Assembly: GCF_030440535.1 (NCBI RefSeq)
Contig: NZ_CP047117.1
Span: 434,001-498,000 of the forward strand
Source of the DNA: Corynebacterium capitovis DSM 44611
GTDB lineage: Bacteria; Actinomycetota; Actinomycetes; Mycobacteriales; Mycobacteriaceae
Length of the DNA stretch: 64,000 bases
Direction: 5' to 3'
In this document: positions 46,323-55,952 of the stretch, in pieces
Layout: every line of letters begins with the position of its first letter
Position numbering within the stretch: the stretch's first letter is position 1
Made by a program: the position numbers and the translations under genes
The notes under the pieces: model-generated
What the model saw: only the letters and a program-made list of their open reading frames with translations
Database searches by the model: none
What the model was told of the DNA's origin: nothing

Positions 46323-47599
46323 TACCGCTTCCGGGCCTTCCGGGCGGGCGAACCGAGCACCGCGCGGGCCGGGCCGACAGAACCCGACGCGCCGGTGGGG
46401 ATCGAAAGGGCATCGTAGAGCTCCGGCGAGGTGGAAAACCACTCCGGGGGTTCAGCCATCCCCAGGCCCAGCTCGTCGTTGATGGCCGCCCACTTCCTGG
46501 TTTCGTCGAACCCGACCAGGGTGACGGCGGTACCCGTCCGTCCCGCGCGCCCGGTGCGCCCGATGCGGTGGACGTAGGTCATGGGGTCGTCCGGCGTCTG
46601 GAAATTGATAACGTGCGTGACGTCGTCGACGTCGATCCCGCGGGCGGCTACGTCGGTCGCTACGAGGATGTCGACCGCGCCGCGTCGAAAAGCGTCTAGC
46701 GAACGCTCTCGCGCTTCTTGGCTCATGTCGCCGTGCACCGAGCCGATTGAAAATCCGCGCTGACCCAGGTCTTGTGCGACGTCGGCGGCGGTCCGTTTGG
46801 TGCGGGCGAAGATGATAGTGCGCCCGCGGCCCGTCGCTTGGAGGACGCGGGCGGTGACCTCAAGCTTGTCCATTCTGTGGGAGCGGAACACGACTTGGTT
46901 CGTCGTGGCGTGGGTTGCCGCTGCGTCCCCCGACTCGGCGCGGATGTTGACCGGGCGCCGCATGAGGGTGCGCGCCAAGGTGAGAATCGGCCCGGGCATC
47001 GTCGCTGAAAACAGCATGGACTGGAGGGGAGCGGGCGAAGAGGGGAGAGCAGACCAGAGCTTTTGAATGTCCGGCAGGAACCCCATGTCCAGCATCTCGT
47101 CGGCCTCGTCGAGAACGAGGATGGCAACGGCACTTAATGTGAGATCCCCGCGCTCGTAAAGGTCAATGAGGCGGCCTGGGGTGCCGACGACAACGTCGAC
47201 GCCCTCGCCCAGCGCCGCCACCTGGTCCTCATAGGGGCGCCCGCCGTAAATCGTTGTCACCCGGATCGGCGTGTGCCGTGCTGCCATCGTCAGGTCGTCA
47301 CCCACCTGAACCGCCAGCTCGCGGGTGGGGACAATAACTAGCGCCCGGGGCGTTCCGTCGAGTTCGGCGATGTCGGCGTCATCGAAGACCCGGTCCAGCA
47401 GGGGCACTCCGAAGCCAAACGTTTTGCCCATCCCGGTGCGAGCCTGGCCGATCAGGTCCCTCCCGCTGAGCGCCAGTGGGATAGCCAGCTCTTGGATCGC
47501 GAAAGTCCGGGTAATTCCGGCCTGGGCAAGCGCGTCCACGATTTCCGCGGCGACACCAAGCTCGGCGAACGTGGGGGCGGAGTCGACAGAATGGGGCAC
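46322..47599 (-). CDS. rhlE: DEAD-box RNA helicase RhlE-like
   Basis: ATP-dependent RNA helicase of 425 aa. Q motif region ITRTFAIQELAIP, Walker A ARTGMGKT, PTRELA, DEAD box VLDEADEMLD, SAT, and HRIGRTGRAGR at the end of the second RecA domain. The GTG start has TAAGAT 6 nt upstream. It is divergent from the DUF3107 gene. It would act in RNA turnover or ribosome assembly. Confidence 0.93.
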   Translation of the reverse strand: MPHSVDSAPTFAELGVAAEIVDALAQAGITRTFAIQELAIPLALSGRDLIGQARTGMGKTFGFGVPLLDRVFDDADIAELDGTPRALVIVPTRELAVQVGDDLTMAARHTPIRVTTIYGGRPYEDQVAALGEGVDVVVGTPGRLIDLYERGDLTLSAVAILVLDEADEMLDMGFLPDIQKLWSALPSSPAPLQSMLFSATMPGPILTLARTLMRRPVNIRAESGDAAATHATTNQVVFRSHRMDKLEVTARVLQATGRGRTIIFARTKRTAADVAQDLGQRGFSIGSVHGDMSQEARERSLDAFRRGAVDILVATDVAARGIDVDDVTHVINFQTPDDPMTYVHRIGRTGRAGRTGTAVTLVGFDETRKWAAINDELGLGMAEPPEWFSTSPELYDALSIPTGASGSVGPARAVLGSPARKARKR

Positions 47600-47605
47600 G
47601 CGCCC

Positions 47606-47611
47606 ATCTTA
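47606..47611 (-). promoter_or_regulatory. Putative -10 element of rhlE
   Basis: TAAGAT on the minus strand, 6 nt before the GTG at 47599; leaderless configuration. Confidence 0.45.
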
Positions 47612-47733
47612 ACCACCGGTCGTTACAATGGGCCTAGCGCTGCTCGGTGGCAGTGGTAACCGTCGTCGGTGCCCTGTTCAACTACAGCTTAAACTGCAGG
47701 TTCAATGAAAAAGTTCAGCTAAGGACAGTGTTT

Positions 47734-47958
47734 ATGGACGTCAAGATCGGCCTTGCCGAAAGCCCGCGCGAGCTCGTTATCTCTAGTGGCGAGAAGCAGG
47801 AAGACATCGTCGCTGAGGTGTCGGCGGCCATCGAGGCCGGGCGACCGACTGTCACTCTGGTGGATGACAAGGGCCGGAAGTTCGTCATCCGTACTGAGCG
47901 GATCTCCTACGTCGAGGTGGGTAACTCCACCGCTCGGGCCGTCGGCTTCGTCGGCTAG
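47734..47958 (+). CDS. DUF3107 family protein (TB9.4-like)
   Basis: Protein of 74 aa, the counterpart of Rv3208A: MDVKIGLAESPRELVI, then an alpha helix, then VTLVDDKGRKFVI and YVEVGNSTARAVGFVG. A TACAAT hexamer at 47626-47631 would give a leader of about 95 nt. It is upstream of the DUF3152 gene with a 13-nt gap. Function unknown. Confidence 0.85.
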   Translation: MDVKIGLAESPRELVISSGEKQEDIVAEVSAAIEAGRPTVTLVDDKGRKFVIRTERISYVEVGNSTARAVGFVG

Positions 47959-47971
47959 GCCAGATTCCCCC

Positions 47972-48877
47972 ATGACGTCGTCGCCCCCGCAGGATCACCA
48001 CGGCCACGGTTCGGAACCGTTCCTCGTCCGTTTTGCCCGCGACTACGGTTGGCGCGCCTACGCCATTCCCGTTCTCGCGGTGGTCACGCTGTTCGTCATC
48101 GTGGACATGGTGAGGAACCCAGGAGAGCAAGCCGTCCAGGTCGGTGCTGCGGAAGTTACGCAAGCAAAGACGTCGGGAAGCGGAGAAAGCGAACCCGCTG
48201 TTCTCCCCGAGGGCAACCCGAGCCTGCTCGAGCTGCCCCCGGGAGGGGCCTACACAGAGCAAGGCGAGGGGAGCTACCGCGAGGTAGGCCGGCCGGGCGC
48301 GGTGGCTGGCACGGGGTCGGAGACCGTGATCCGGTACGTCGTTGAGGTGGAAAACGGTATCAACGCGTCGGCGTACGGCGGGGATGATGCCCTTGCCGCG
48401 CTGGTAGACGCGACCTTTGCGGATCCGCGCGGGTGGATCCATGACCCGCGTTTCCGCTTTGAACGTGTGACGGGCAACGACAACCCGAATCTGCACATCC
48501 AACTGACGTCGGTGGGGACGACACGCGAACTCTGCGGGGGCGAGTTGGGCCTCGAAGTCAGCTGTCGCACGACGATCACGGGGGAGAGCACGGTGGTGGT
48601 CAACGAGTCTCGGTGGGTGCGGGGTGCCGCGCCCTACGAGGGGGATCTAGGAAGATACCGCCAGTACGTGATCAACCACGAGGTCGGTCACGCGATCGGG
48701 TTCGCTGATCACGTGGCCTGCCCCACGGACGGCGCGCTCGCGCCAATCATGATGCAGCAAACCCTGAGCCTGAACAACGCCCAGCTGCACGCCTTGGACC
48801 CCGCCGAGGTGTACCCGGACACCCCCGAGACCTGTACGGCGAACCCGTGGCCATACCCGCGTCCCGCAGTGCTGTGA
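47972..48877 (+). CDS. DUF3152 membrane-anchored zinc metalloprotease-like protein
   Basis: Protein of 301 aa: one membrane helix (about 29-46), a linker, then a domain with VIRYVVEVENGI, FADPRGW and the long zinc motif INHEVGHAIGFADH (HExxHxxGxxDH), as in matrix-type zincins. Four cysteines lie in the ectodomain. It is the Rv3207c counterpart. It is likely an exported protease with unknown substrate. The ATG start is set by the preceding stop. Confidence 0.86.
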   Translation: MTSSPPQDHHGHGSEPFLVRFARDYGWRAYAIPVLAVVTLFVIVDMVRNPGEQAVQVGAAEVTQAKTSGSGESEPAVLPEGNPSLLELPPGGAYTEQGEGSYREVGRPGAVAGTGSETVIRYVVEVENGINASAYGGDDALAALVDATFADPRGWIHDPRFRFERVTGNDNPNLHIQLTSVGTTRELCGGELGLEVSCRTTITGESTVVVNESRWVRGAAPYEGDLGRYRQYVINHEVGHAIGFADHVACPTDGALAPIMMQQTLSLNNAQLHALDPAEVYPDTPETCTANPWPYPRPAVL

Positions 48878-48913
48878 GCAACGCCCGAGGAAATCTGCGA
48901 GAGGAGAGCCGCA

Positions 48914-49621
48914 ATGACCGTTCCCGAGCACGTGTTGTCCGCCTTTCAGCTGGGCGGCCTCGTGCCCACGCCGGCTGGCCCTCAATGGGATAACGGGGCG
49001 CGTTTCGGGCGCATCGTTGTCTCGCCAGCCGGCCCCACGTCGGCGTGGGCGGCAAAGGTTCGTGAGGGCCTGTCCATGACGGGTCTCCGCGTCGCCCGTC
49101 CTGTTCGGGCAACGGACGGGCGGTTCGTCGTCGGCGGGTTCAGGGCGAGCGAGTTCGCCGAGGGCAAGCCCGCCTCACGCGTAGATGAGGCCATCGCCGC
49201 AGCCCTAGTTTTCGACGCTGCGATGGCCGGCGCCCCCGCGCTCGGGGTCGAGCGCACTGACGCCTGGGCAGAGGCGGAGCGCACCGCCTGGAGGGGTGCG
49301 CAGGTGCCGGGTCCGACCCAGGTCGCTCATGCGGATTTCCTCTTTACCTGCATCTTCTCAGGATCTCTGCCACCCACCCTGACGGAAATCGTTCCCACCG
49401 CCGAGGAACGTCCAGTGGGGTACACCGCGGCGCTCGCGCTCGTCGACGGCCTGCTCACCCGCAGCGTCGACGACCGCGTCATCGCGCGCTGGGCGCACGT
49501 CCCCAACATCCAAGAGCTCTCGCTGCGGGCATTGGACTACCGCCAAGCCTTGGTGGAGAGAGTCGCTTCGAACATAGGTTCGGAGTTGTCGCGGGTCCGC
49601 CGGCTGCTGGTGTCTGACTAA
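48914..49621 (+). CDS. TIGR02569 family protein
   Basis: Actinobacterial protein of 235 aa, Rv3205c-like: MTVPEHVLSAFQL, VVSPAGPTSAWAAKVRE, DGRFVVGGFRASEF and HADFLFTCIFSG. The layout suggests an aminoglycoside-phosphotransferase-like fold without clear kinase motifs. It lies immediately upstream of adnA, 18 nt away, as in mycobacteria. Function unknown. Confidence 0.8.
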   Translation: MTVPEHVLSAFQLGGLVPTPAGPQWDNGARFGRIVVSPAGPTSAWAAKVREGLSMTGLRVARPVRATDGRFVVGGFRASEFAEGKPASRVDEAIAAALVFDAAMAGAPALGVERTDAWAEAERTAWRGAQVPGPTQVAHADFLFTCIFSGSLPPTLTEIVPTAEERPVGYTAALALVDGLLTRSVDDRVIARWAHVPNIQELSLRALDYRQALVERVASNIGSELSRVRRLLVSD

Positions 49622-49639
49622 CCTGACAGAATAAGGCGC

Positions 49640-52636
49640 ATGGTTCAGACCAGCCCGACCCCCCGCGCCTTCCTCGTCGCCCGGCAGCGCGATCTCAGCC
49701 CCCGCTCGTGGGACCGCGACTTCCCCACGCAAGGAGTGTGGAAGGTCACCGGTGACGCTGGCTCCGGAGTCACCAGCTTTCTTATCGACGCTACGGTTGA
49801 CGCCATCGAATCCGGCGCGCCGGCGGACGGCGTCCTAGTCATTTCCACGTCGAAGGAATCTGGCGCACGGGTTCGCGCCGAGCTTTCGGATAGGCTGGCG
49901 CAGTCCGGGTTCGCGTCCAGTGAACCCCTGGTCCGCTCTATCCACTCGTTAGCGTTTGCCCTGCTCCGCGCGCAGGAGGACGCCGGTATCAGGCTCATTT
50001 CGGGAGCGGAACAAGACGCTGCCATTCGCCAACTGCTGCAGGGGCACGCCGCCGACGGGCGCGGAATGTGGCCCGAGGAGCTGCGCCCCGCCCTCTCAAT
50101 GGTTGGTTTCTCGCGCCAGCTGAGGGACTTTCTCCTCCGCGCGGTGGAACGGCGGCTGGGCCCAGCCGATCTGCTGAGGCTTGGCGAGGAGTGCAACCGT
50201 TCCATGTGGGCGGCGGCGGGGGATTTCTTGCGCGAGTACCAGCAGGTGATGGCACTGTCAGGCGCGCGGATGGTGTCCGCCTCTGAGCTCGTGGCCCAAG
50301 CCGCAGAGCTGGAATTCCCGCACCGCTGGCACACCGTCGTTGTCGACGACGCGCAGCACCTTGACCCCGCGTCGGGTGAGCTGGTGCGCCGGTTGGTCGC
50401 CCAGGCCCACCTCGCGCTGGTAGGGGGCAATATCGACCAATCTGTGTTCCACTTCCGCGGTGCCTCGCCTGATTTCTTCCGCACCCTCGGTGGCCTCGAC
50501 CACGAGACGATCGACCTCGGGCCGACTCGGAGGGAGCCGAGGCGCCGCGTGGCCAAGGTGCCAAGTCAAGCCGCGCAAGATGCCCTTCTGGCGGACGTGT
50601 TGCGACGTGCCCACTTTGAAGAGGGCGTGAGCTATCGGGAGATGGCCGTTATCGTGCGCTCGGCGGGTTTGATCGAACCGACGCGCCGAGCCCTTCTGCA
50701 GGCTGGGGTCCCGGTGGCACTCGCCCCCACGGATGTCATCCTCAGCGAGGAACGCATCGTCGTCTCTCTCATGCTGGCGCTGCGCGCGCTCGGTGATGAG
50801 CTCGCCCCCACCCAGTGGCGTGACCTTCTCCTCGGGCCGGTGGGGGGAACGGATCCCGTGACGCTGCGTCGGCTGTTGCGTGGCTTGCGCCGCTGGAACC
50901 CCGGTGTCAGTTCAGAAGAATCGTTGCAGGGGCTACTCGCGCCTCACGCGGAGCTTCCCGATTTCGGTCCCCTTCTCACGGAACGGGAGCTGGACCTCCT
51001 CATGCATGTCCGGGGCATTCTCGAAGCTGGCCGCGCGTCAGCGGAATCCGGCGGTAGCGTCGAGGAGATCTTGTGGGCGGTGTGGAACGCGACCGGGTTG
51101 TCCAACCGGTTGCTTGCTGCAGCGCTGCGCGGCGGGGCGACGGGCTCCCAAGCGGACCGCGATTTGGACTCGGTGATGGCGTTGTTCGACGCTGCGGGCG
51201 ACTTCACCGAGCGGAGGGCCCGCGCCGGCGTTGACTCTTTCGTCGCCTACATCGAAGAGCAAGTGCTGCCCACGGGGGTTCGCGACCGGCGGGCGGCGGT
51301 TCCCGACGCCGTCGTCCTCCTCACCGCGCACGGTGCCGCCGGCCGGGAGTTCCGGCGCGTTATCGTGGCCGGGGTACAGGAACTCGTTTGGCCCTCGCTG
51401 GGCGAAACCGGCACGATGTTCGGCCAAGAAGACCTGATGGATCTCATCGACCGCGGGGTGGACCCTGCCGTTCCCATTTCCCGCAAACGCGAACGGTTAG
51501 AGGAGGAAGAGAGGCTTTTTCGCTTGGCGACGGGCCGCGCGACAGAAGACCTCCTCGTCACCGCCGTCAATGACCCCGATGCGGAGGAAGCCGTCCTTCC
51601 CTCTCAGTTCGTCGAGGGTTTCTCAGCTGCTCCCTTCGATTGGGCGGGTTCTGACGGCAGCTCGGTTTTGACGCGCGACCATTTCATCGCGCAGCTGCGC
51701 AGAGTGGTGAACTCCACCGACGTGGACCCCTCGTCACGGCGTCAAGCCGCGCGGCAGTTGGCTCGCCTCGCGGACGCCGGCGTGCCCGGGGCAGACCCAA
51801 CGCAGTGGTGGACGATGACGGAACCGTCCACGGCTGCCGCGCTTCCCGTTAGAACTCAGATTTCGCCCTCCCGGATTGAAAGCCTGCTCCAGTGCCCGTT
51901 GCGCTCGGTCCTCGAGCGCATGGTGGGGTTCGATGCGGTTCTGCCGACAATCTGGGGTTCAATGGCTCACGCGTACTTTGAGGCGGTGGGCCGCGGTGTG
52001 GACGAGGCGGTGGCGCGCAGGAAGACGGTAGCCGCCAGAACGGAGGCTGACACCGCCCCGCGATGGAAAGCCGAGCACGACATCGCGGAATTCGAGGCCA
52101 TGCTCGAACGAGCTAGCGCGTGGCTCGCGTCGCGCCGGGAAACCTTCGAACAGGTGGCTGTCGAGGCCGAGGTCGACGTCGAGGTCGCGTCTGGGGTGTC
52201 CATTCGGGGGCGCGTCGACAGGATCGAGCGGGAAGAAAGCGGCGCGCTTCACATAATCGACTTCAAAACTGGCTCCACCGTGCTGACCGACGCGGAAGCT
52301 GCGAATAACCCGCAGTTGAAGGCGTATCAGTTGGCGCTGGCGCGGGGGGTGATTCGAGGTGAGCGCGTGGTCACGGCCGACACGTTTGACGAGATTGAGC
52401 CTGTCGGCGGAGCGCAGCTCGTTTACCCTAAACGCGACACCTCCACCATGTGCTACCGCCAGCAGGCCCCCCAGACCGAAGAACAGCTCGAGGAGTTCAC
52501 CGCAGCGATCCTCCCGCTGCCCCAGCTATCCTCCGGGCCTCTCCTCACCGCCCGCACCGGAACGCACTGCGAGCGCTGCGCCGTCCGTGCCCTCTGTCCC
52601 GTCCAGCCCGAAGGCCAGGTCATCTTCCATGCCTAA
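49640..52636 (+). CDS. adnA: AdnA, nuclease subunit of AdnAB with degenerate ATPase site
   Basis: Large UvrD/RecB-type protein of 998 aa. The N-terminal motor is degenerate: Walker A reads GDAGSGVTS, with no Lys, and the Walker B segment reads VVVDDAQHLD. The C-terminal RecB nuclease domain is intact, with IIDFKTGS and a cysteine set CPLRS / CERCAVRALC for an iron-sulfur cluster. Together with AdnB it resects double-strand breaks. It overlaps adnB by 8 nt. Confidence 0.92.
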   Translation: MVQTSPTPRAFLVARQRDLSPRSWDRDFPTQGVWKVTGDAGSGVTSFLIDATVDAIESGAPADGVLVISTSKESGARVRAELSDRLAQSGFASSEPLVRSIHSLAFALLRAQEDAGIRLISGAEQDAAIRQLLQGHAADGRGMWPEELRPALSMVGFSRQLRDFLLRAVERRLGPADLLRLGEECNRSMWAAAGDFLREYQQVMALSGARMVSASELVAQAAELEFPHRWHTVVVDDAQHLDPASGELVRRLVAQAHLALVGGNIDQSVFHFRGASPDFFRTLGGLDHETIDLGPTRREPRRRVAKVPSQAAQDALLADVLRRAHFEEGVSYREMAVIVRSAGLIEPTRRALLQAGVPVALAPTDVILSEERIVVSLMLALRALGDELAPTQWRDLLLGPVGGTDPVTLRRLLRGLRRWNPGVSSEESLQGLLAPHAELPDFGPLLTERELDLLMHVRGILEAGRASAESGGSVEEILWAVWNATGLSNRLLAAALRGGATGSQADRDLDSVMALFDAAGDFTERRARAGVDSFVAYIEEQVLPTGVRDRRAAVPDAVVLLTAHGAAGREFRRVIVAGVQELVWPSLGETGTMFGQEDLMDLIDRGVDPAVPISRKRERLEEEERLFRLATGRATEDLLVTAVNDPDAEEAVLPSQFVEGFSAAPFDWAGSDGSSVLTRDHFIAQLRRVVNSTDVDPSSRRQAARQLARLADAGVPGADPTQWWTMTEPSTAAALPVRTQISPSRIESLLQCPLRSVLERMVGFDAVLPTIWGSMAHAYFEAVGRGVDEAVARRKTVAARTEADTAPRWKAEHDIAEFEAMLERASAWLASRRETFEQVAVEAEVDVEVASGVSIRGRVDRIEREESGALHIIDFKTGSTVLTDAEAANNPQLKAYQLALARGVIRGERVVTADTFDEIEPVGGAQLVYPKRDTSTMCYRQQAPQTEEQLEEFTAAILPLPQLSSGPLLTARTGTHCERCAVRALCPVQPEGQVIFHA

Positions 52637-55600
52637 GTCGAACCAACCCATGCCGCCCGTGGTTCTGTCCCGCTACTTAGGGCAAGAGTTCCCGCCAACC
52701 CCTCAGCAGGCCGCTGTGATCGGGGCTGAACCGGGGCCGCTCCTCGTCGTCGCGGGTGCCGGAGCCGGAAAGACCGAGACGATGGCCGCGCGAGTCGTGT
52801 GGCTCGTTGCAAACGGCTACGTGAGGCCGGAAGAAATACTAGGGCTGACATTTACTCGAAAAGCGGCCCAGGAGCTTGGCCGGCGGATCAATGACCGGCT
52901 CGCGCAGCTGGCTGAAAACCGGGAGTTGATTGCCCGGCTTGACCCAAGCGGGGGGCTCGCGGATGCCCTGAGCGTCATCGCGCCCACGGTGTCTACTTAC
53001 GATGCGTTCGCGGGCGACCTCATCAGGGAGTATGGCTTGCTCATTCCCGTCGAGCCCGATGCGCGTCTCATCACCGCTGCGGAGCTGCACGCAATCGCCC
53101 ACGACGTTGTAGTGAACTATCGAGGGACGATCATCCCGGACGATGGTTCGAATACCGCGGTATCCACGGTCGTCGAAGACCTGTTGGCTCTTGTTACTTC
53201 GATTGGCAACGAGCTTTTTGAGCCAGACGCAATCCGCGAGCACGCGGGGATTTTCACCGCCACGGTCAGCGAGCTGCCGCGGGAAGGAAAGGTGAAAACC
53301 GCTGAGACCGAGACCGCGAAGTGGAGCCACAGACAGCTGCTGCGGGTCAATCTACTTCCGCTGGCGGAGGAGCTCGCTCGGAAACTGCGGGAGCTGGGGG
53401 TGGTGACGTTCAACGAACAAATGTCGGCCGCCGCGAAGCTCGCCCGCGATCACGCCGCCGTCGGGGTGGCCCAACGACGGAGGTTCCGAGTTGTCATGCT
53501 CGACGAGTACCAGGACACCTCCCACGCTCAGCGGGTCCTCTTGCGCAGCCTGTTCGGGGAGGGGCGGGACAGCGAGGACGCTCACGCCGTCCCCCTGACG
53601 GTCACCGCCGTGGGAGACCCGATGCAGGCCATCTACGGCTGGCGCGGAGCGACGGTGGCCAACCTGGCCAACTTCCAAGAGGACTTCCCGGCCACAGGGG
53701 GCCAACCCGCCCCAAAACTACAGCTCACTACGTCGTGGCGTAACCCGGCTGAGGTGCTGGGACTAGCCAACGGGGTCGCCGACGCGGTCCTTGGCACGGG
53801 TGAAGAGCGGGCGGTCGCGCCGCTGGAGGCGCGGCCTGGGGCGGGGCCGGGCGATGTGGCGCTCGCGTTCTTCGAGCGCGAAGAGGACGAGGTCGCCTTC
53901 GTTGCCGAAAACCTCGCGGAGCAGTACCGGCATACCTGCGAGAGTGGGGAGAAGTTCACCGCGGCGGTTTTGGTGCGAAAGAACGCGTCATCGGCCGAGG
54001 TGGCAGAGGCGCTGGACGAGCGGGGGGTACCGTACGAGATCGTGGGGTTGTCCGGACTCCTTGATGTCCCCGAGGTCGCTGACACCGTGGCAATCGCCAC
54101 CATGCTGGTGCGGCCGTGGGACTCGGCTGCCGCACTGCGCGTGCTCGCCGGACCGGCTGTGGGCCTGGGCCTAGCTGACCTCCAAGCACTCGCTGACAGG
54201 GCGACAAACCTCCAGGGCAGCGGGCGCGCGCCTGAGCCGCCCGCCGAGGACGCGAAATCAGACCCGAGCGCGAGGTTTGAGGAGCAGCTTGCCGCACTCG
54301 TTGAGGAGGCTGCAGACATTGTGGCGGCGGGTGACCCGTCGGAAGGGTTGGCTGATGCCGTCGCGGACCTCGGGGAGGCGGAGCGCTACTCGGAGGAGGG
54401 GCTGCGTCGGCTTCACCTGCTGGCCTCGCGCCTGCGGTGGCTTCGCACCCACAGTCTGGGTAAACGGCTGCCGTACATCTTCGCCGACATCGTCGAGGTT
54501 TTCGGTATTCGTACGGAGGTCTTGGCCAGGGGGTCGTCGACAGGCACTGTGCACCTTGATCGTCTGCTCGAGGAAGTCGCCGCGTACCCGGGGACCAGCA
54601 TGGGATCCTTGCTTGATTATTTCGACCTGGCGCGCGAGCAGGAGGATGGTCTCGCGCCGGGGAACGTGGCGGTGCGGGCAGACCGCGTGCAGGTCCTCAC
54701 CGCGCATAAGGCGAAAGGCCTCGAGTGGGATACGGTCGCGGTCGTCCATGCCGATAAAAAAACGTATAGCGCGAAAGCCGACACGTTCCTCAGCTACACC
54801 AAGTACCTCCCCGAGGAAGTCCCAGAATTCGACGAGGCCGGCGATATCAAGGACTTTTTCAACGCCGGTAACGCCTACAAGAAGCGGCGCCGGGAGATTT
54901 ACGAGGAAGAGGCAGCTCGCCTCTTCTACGTCGCTGTCACCCGCGCGAAGCGGAAGCTGTTGGTCACGGGGTCTGCCCGACGCCCAGGGGTGAAAAAGGC
55001 GACTGGCCCCTACGTGCACTTCGAGGCGATGCGAGAACGCGCCCCTCAGTGGGTTGTCCGGTGGGATGATGTCGATGAGAAGCAGGCAAGGGAGGGGGAC
55101 TCACCGAACAGTGCGACGTCGCGCGTGCGCGAAGGCGTATGGCCGCACCTTCATGTGTCGGAAGAACAGCGCAGTGCGGCGGAGCTTGTTGCCGCCGCAC
55201 GCGGGAACACGCCGACGCTAGAGGAGGGCACGCGCTTCCAGCAGTGGGAAATGGATGCGACCGCGCTGATTGATGAGTTCATGGCGGAGATGAGCGCCGA
55301 AGTTCCGGTCGTCTTCCCCGGCGAACTCACGGCGTCGGACGTGGTCGCGCTCAAGGCTGACCCGGAGCAGTTTGCACGCCGCGCCCGCCGGCCCGTGCCC
55401 TTTAAGCCGAATTCCTACGCGAAGAGGGGAACGGCTTTCCACGAATGGGTGGAGCAGTTTTACGGAGCTCGCCCGCTGCTGACCGAGGACGAGCTGCCCG
55501 GGGCCGATGAAGCGGACGTGGACCGGGAGACATTGGAGCAGCTGAAGAGCAACTTCGAGGCGAGCCGCTGGGCGGGGCGCGTCCCGGCGTTCGTGGAGCA

Positions 55601-55931
55601 GCCCTTTGAGATCGCCCTGGGTGAATCCGTCGTGCGGGGCAGAATGGATGCGGTATTTGATGACGGCGATGGTTGGACGGTCGTGGACTGGAAGACGGGG
55701 ACCCGCCCGGATGCTGCGGCGATGGAGGCAGCGAAGCTTCAGCTCGCGGTCTATCGGGAGGCGTGGCGGCGTATCGCCGGGGATGGCCGGGACGTGCGGG
55801 CGGTCTTCTTCTACGTCAGGACCGCGCAGGAATACGCCCCCACTGACTTGCCGGACCGGGCGCGCCTCGAACGCTTGCTTCGGGAATCCTCGCAAGACGG
55901 GTTACAGTTCCCTGAAGGGTCAGGAAAGTGA
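52629..55931 (+). CDS. adnB: AdnB, lead motor-nuclease subunit of AdnAB
   Basis: UvrD-like helicase plus nuclease, 1100 aa, the length known for mycobacterial AdnB. Walker A AGAGAGKTET, the LTFTRKAAQEL segment, DEYQDTSHAQ, GDPMQAIYGWRGA, TAHKAKGLEWD and a C-terminal nuclease with VVDWKTG. The ATG at 52629 overlaps the adnA stop. It supplies ATP-driven translocation for the heterodimer. Confidence 0.95.
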   Translation: MPKSNQPMPPVVLSRYLGQEFPPTPQQAAVIGAEPGPLLVVAGAGAGKTETMAARVVWLVANGYVRPEEILGLTFTRKAAQELGRRINDRLAQLAENRELIARLDPSGGLADALSVIAPTVSTYDAFAGDLIREYGLLIPVEPDARLITAAELHAIAHDVVVNYRGTIIPDDGSNTAVSTVVEDLLALVTSIGNELFEPDAIREHAGIFTATVSELPREGKVKTAETETAKWSHRQLLRVNLLPLAEELARKLRELGVVTFNEQMSAAAKLARDHAAVGVAQRRRFRVVMLDEYQDTSHAQRVLLRSLFGEGRDSEDAHAVPLTVTAVGDPMQAIYGWRGATVANLANFQEDFPATGGQPAPKLQLTTSWRNPAEVLGLANGVADAVLGTGEERAVAPLEARPGAGPGDVALAFFEREEDEVAFVAENLAEQYRHTCESGEKFTAAVLVRKNASSAEVAEALDERGVPYEIVGLSGLLDVPEVADTVAIATMLVRPWDSAAALRVLAGPAVGLGLADLQALADRATNLQGSGRAPEPPAEDAKSDPSARFEEQLAALVEEAADIVAAGDPSEGLADAVADLGEAERYSEEGLRRLHLLASRLRWLRTHSLGKRLPYIFADIVEVFGIRTEVLARGSSTGTVHLDRLLEEVAAYPGTSMGSLLDYFDLAREQEDGLAPGNVAVRADRVQVLTAHKAKGLEWDTVAVVHADKKTYSAKADTFLSYTKYLPEEVPEFDEAGDIKDFFNAGNAYKKRRREIYEEEAARLFYVAVTRAKRKLLVTGSARRPGVKKATGPYVHFEAMRERAPQWVVRWDDVDEKQAREGDSPNSATSRVREGVWPHLHVSEEQRSAAELVAAARGNTPTLEEGTRFQQWEMDATALIDEFMAEMSAEVPVVFPGELTASDVVALKADPEQFARRARRPVPFKPNSYAKRGTAFHEWVEQFYGARPLLTEDELPGADEADVDRETLEQLKSNFEASRWAGRVPAFVEQPFEIALGESVVRGRMDAVFDDGDGWTVVDWKTGTRPDAAAMEAAKLQLAVYREAWRRIAGDGRDVRAVFFYVRTAQEYAPTDLPDRARLERLLRESSQDGLQFPEGSGK

Positions 55932-55952
55932 CGGCATGGGAGGAATGGCACC

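Noticed and set aside
52359..52628. Upstream extension of adnB
   Set aside because: It lies inside adnA in another frame and is not conserved; the ATG at 52629 overlapping the adnA stop fits the family length.
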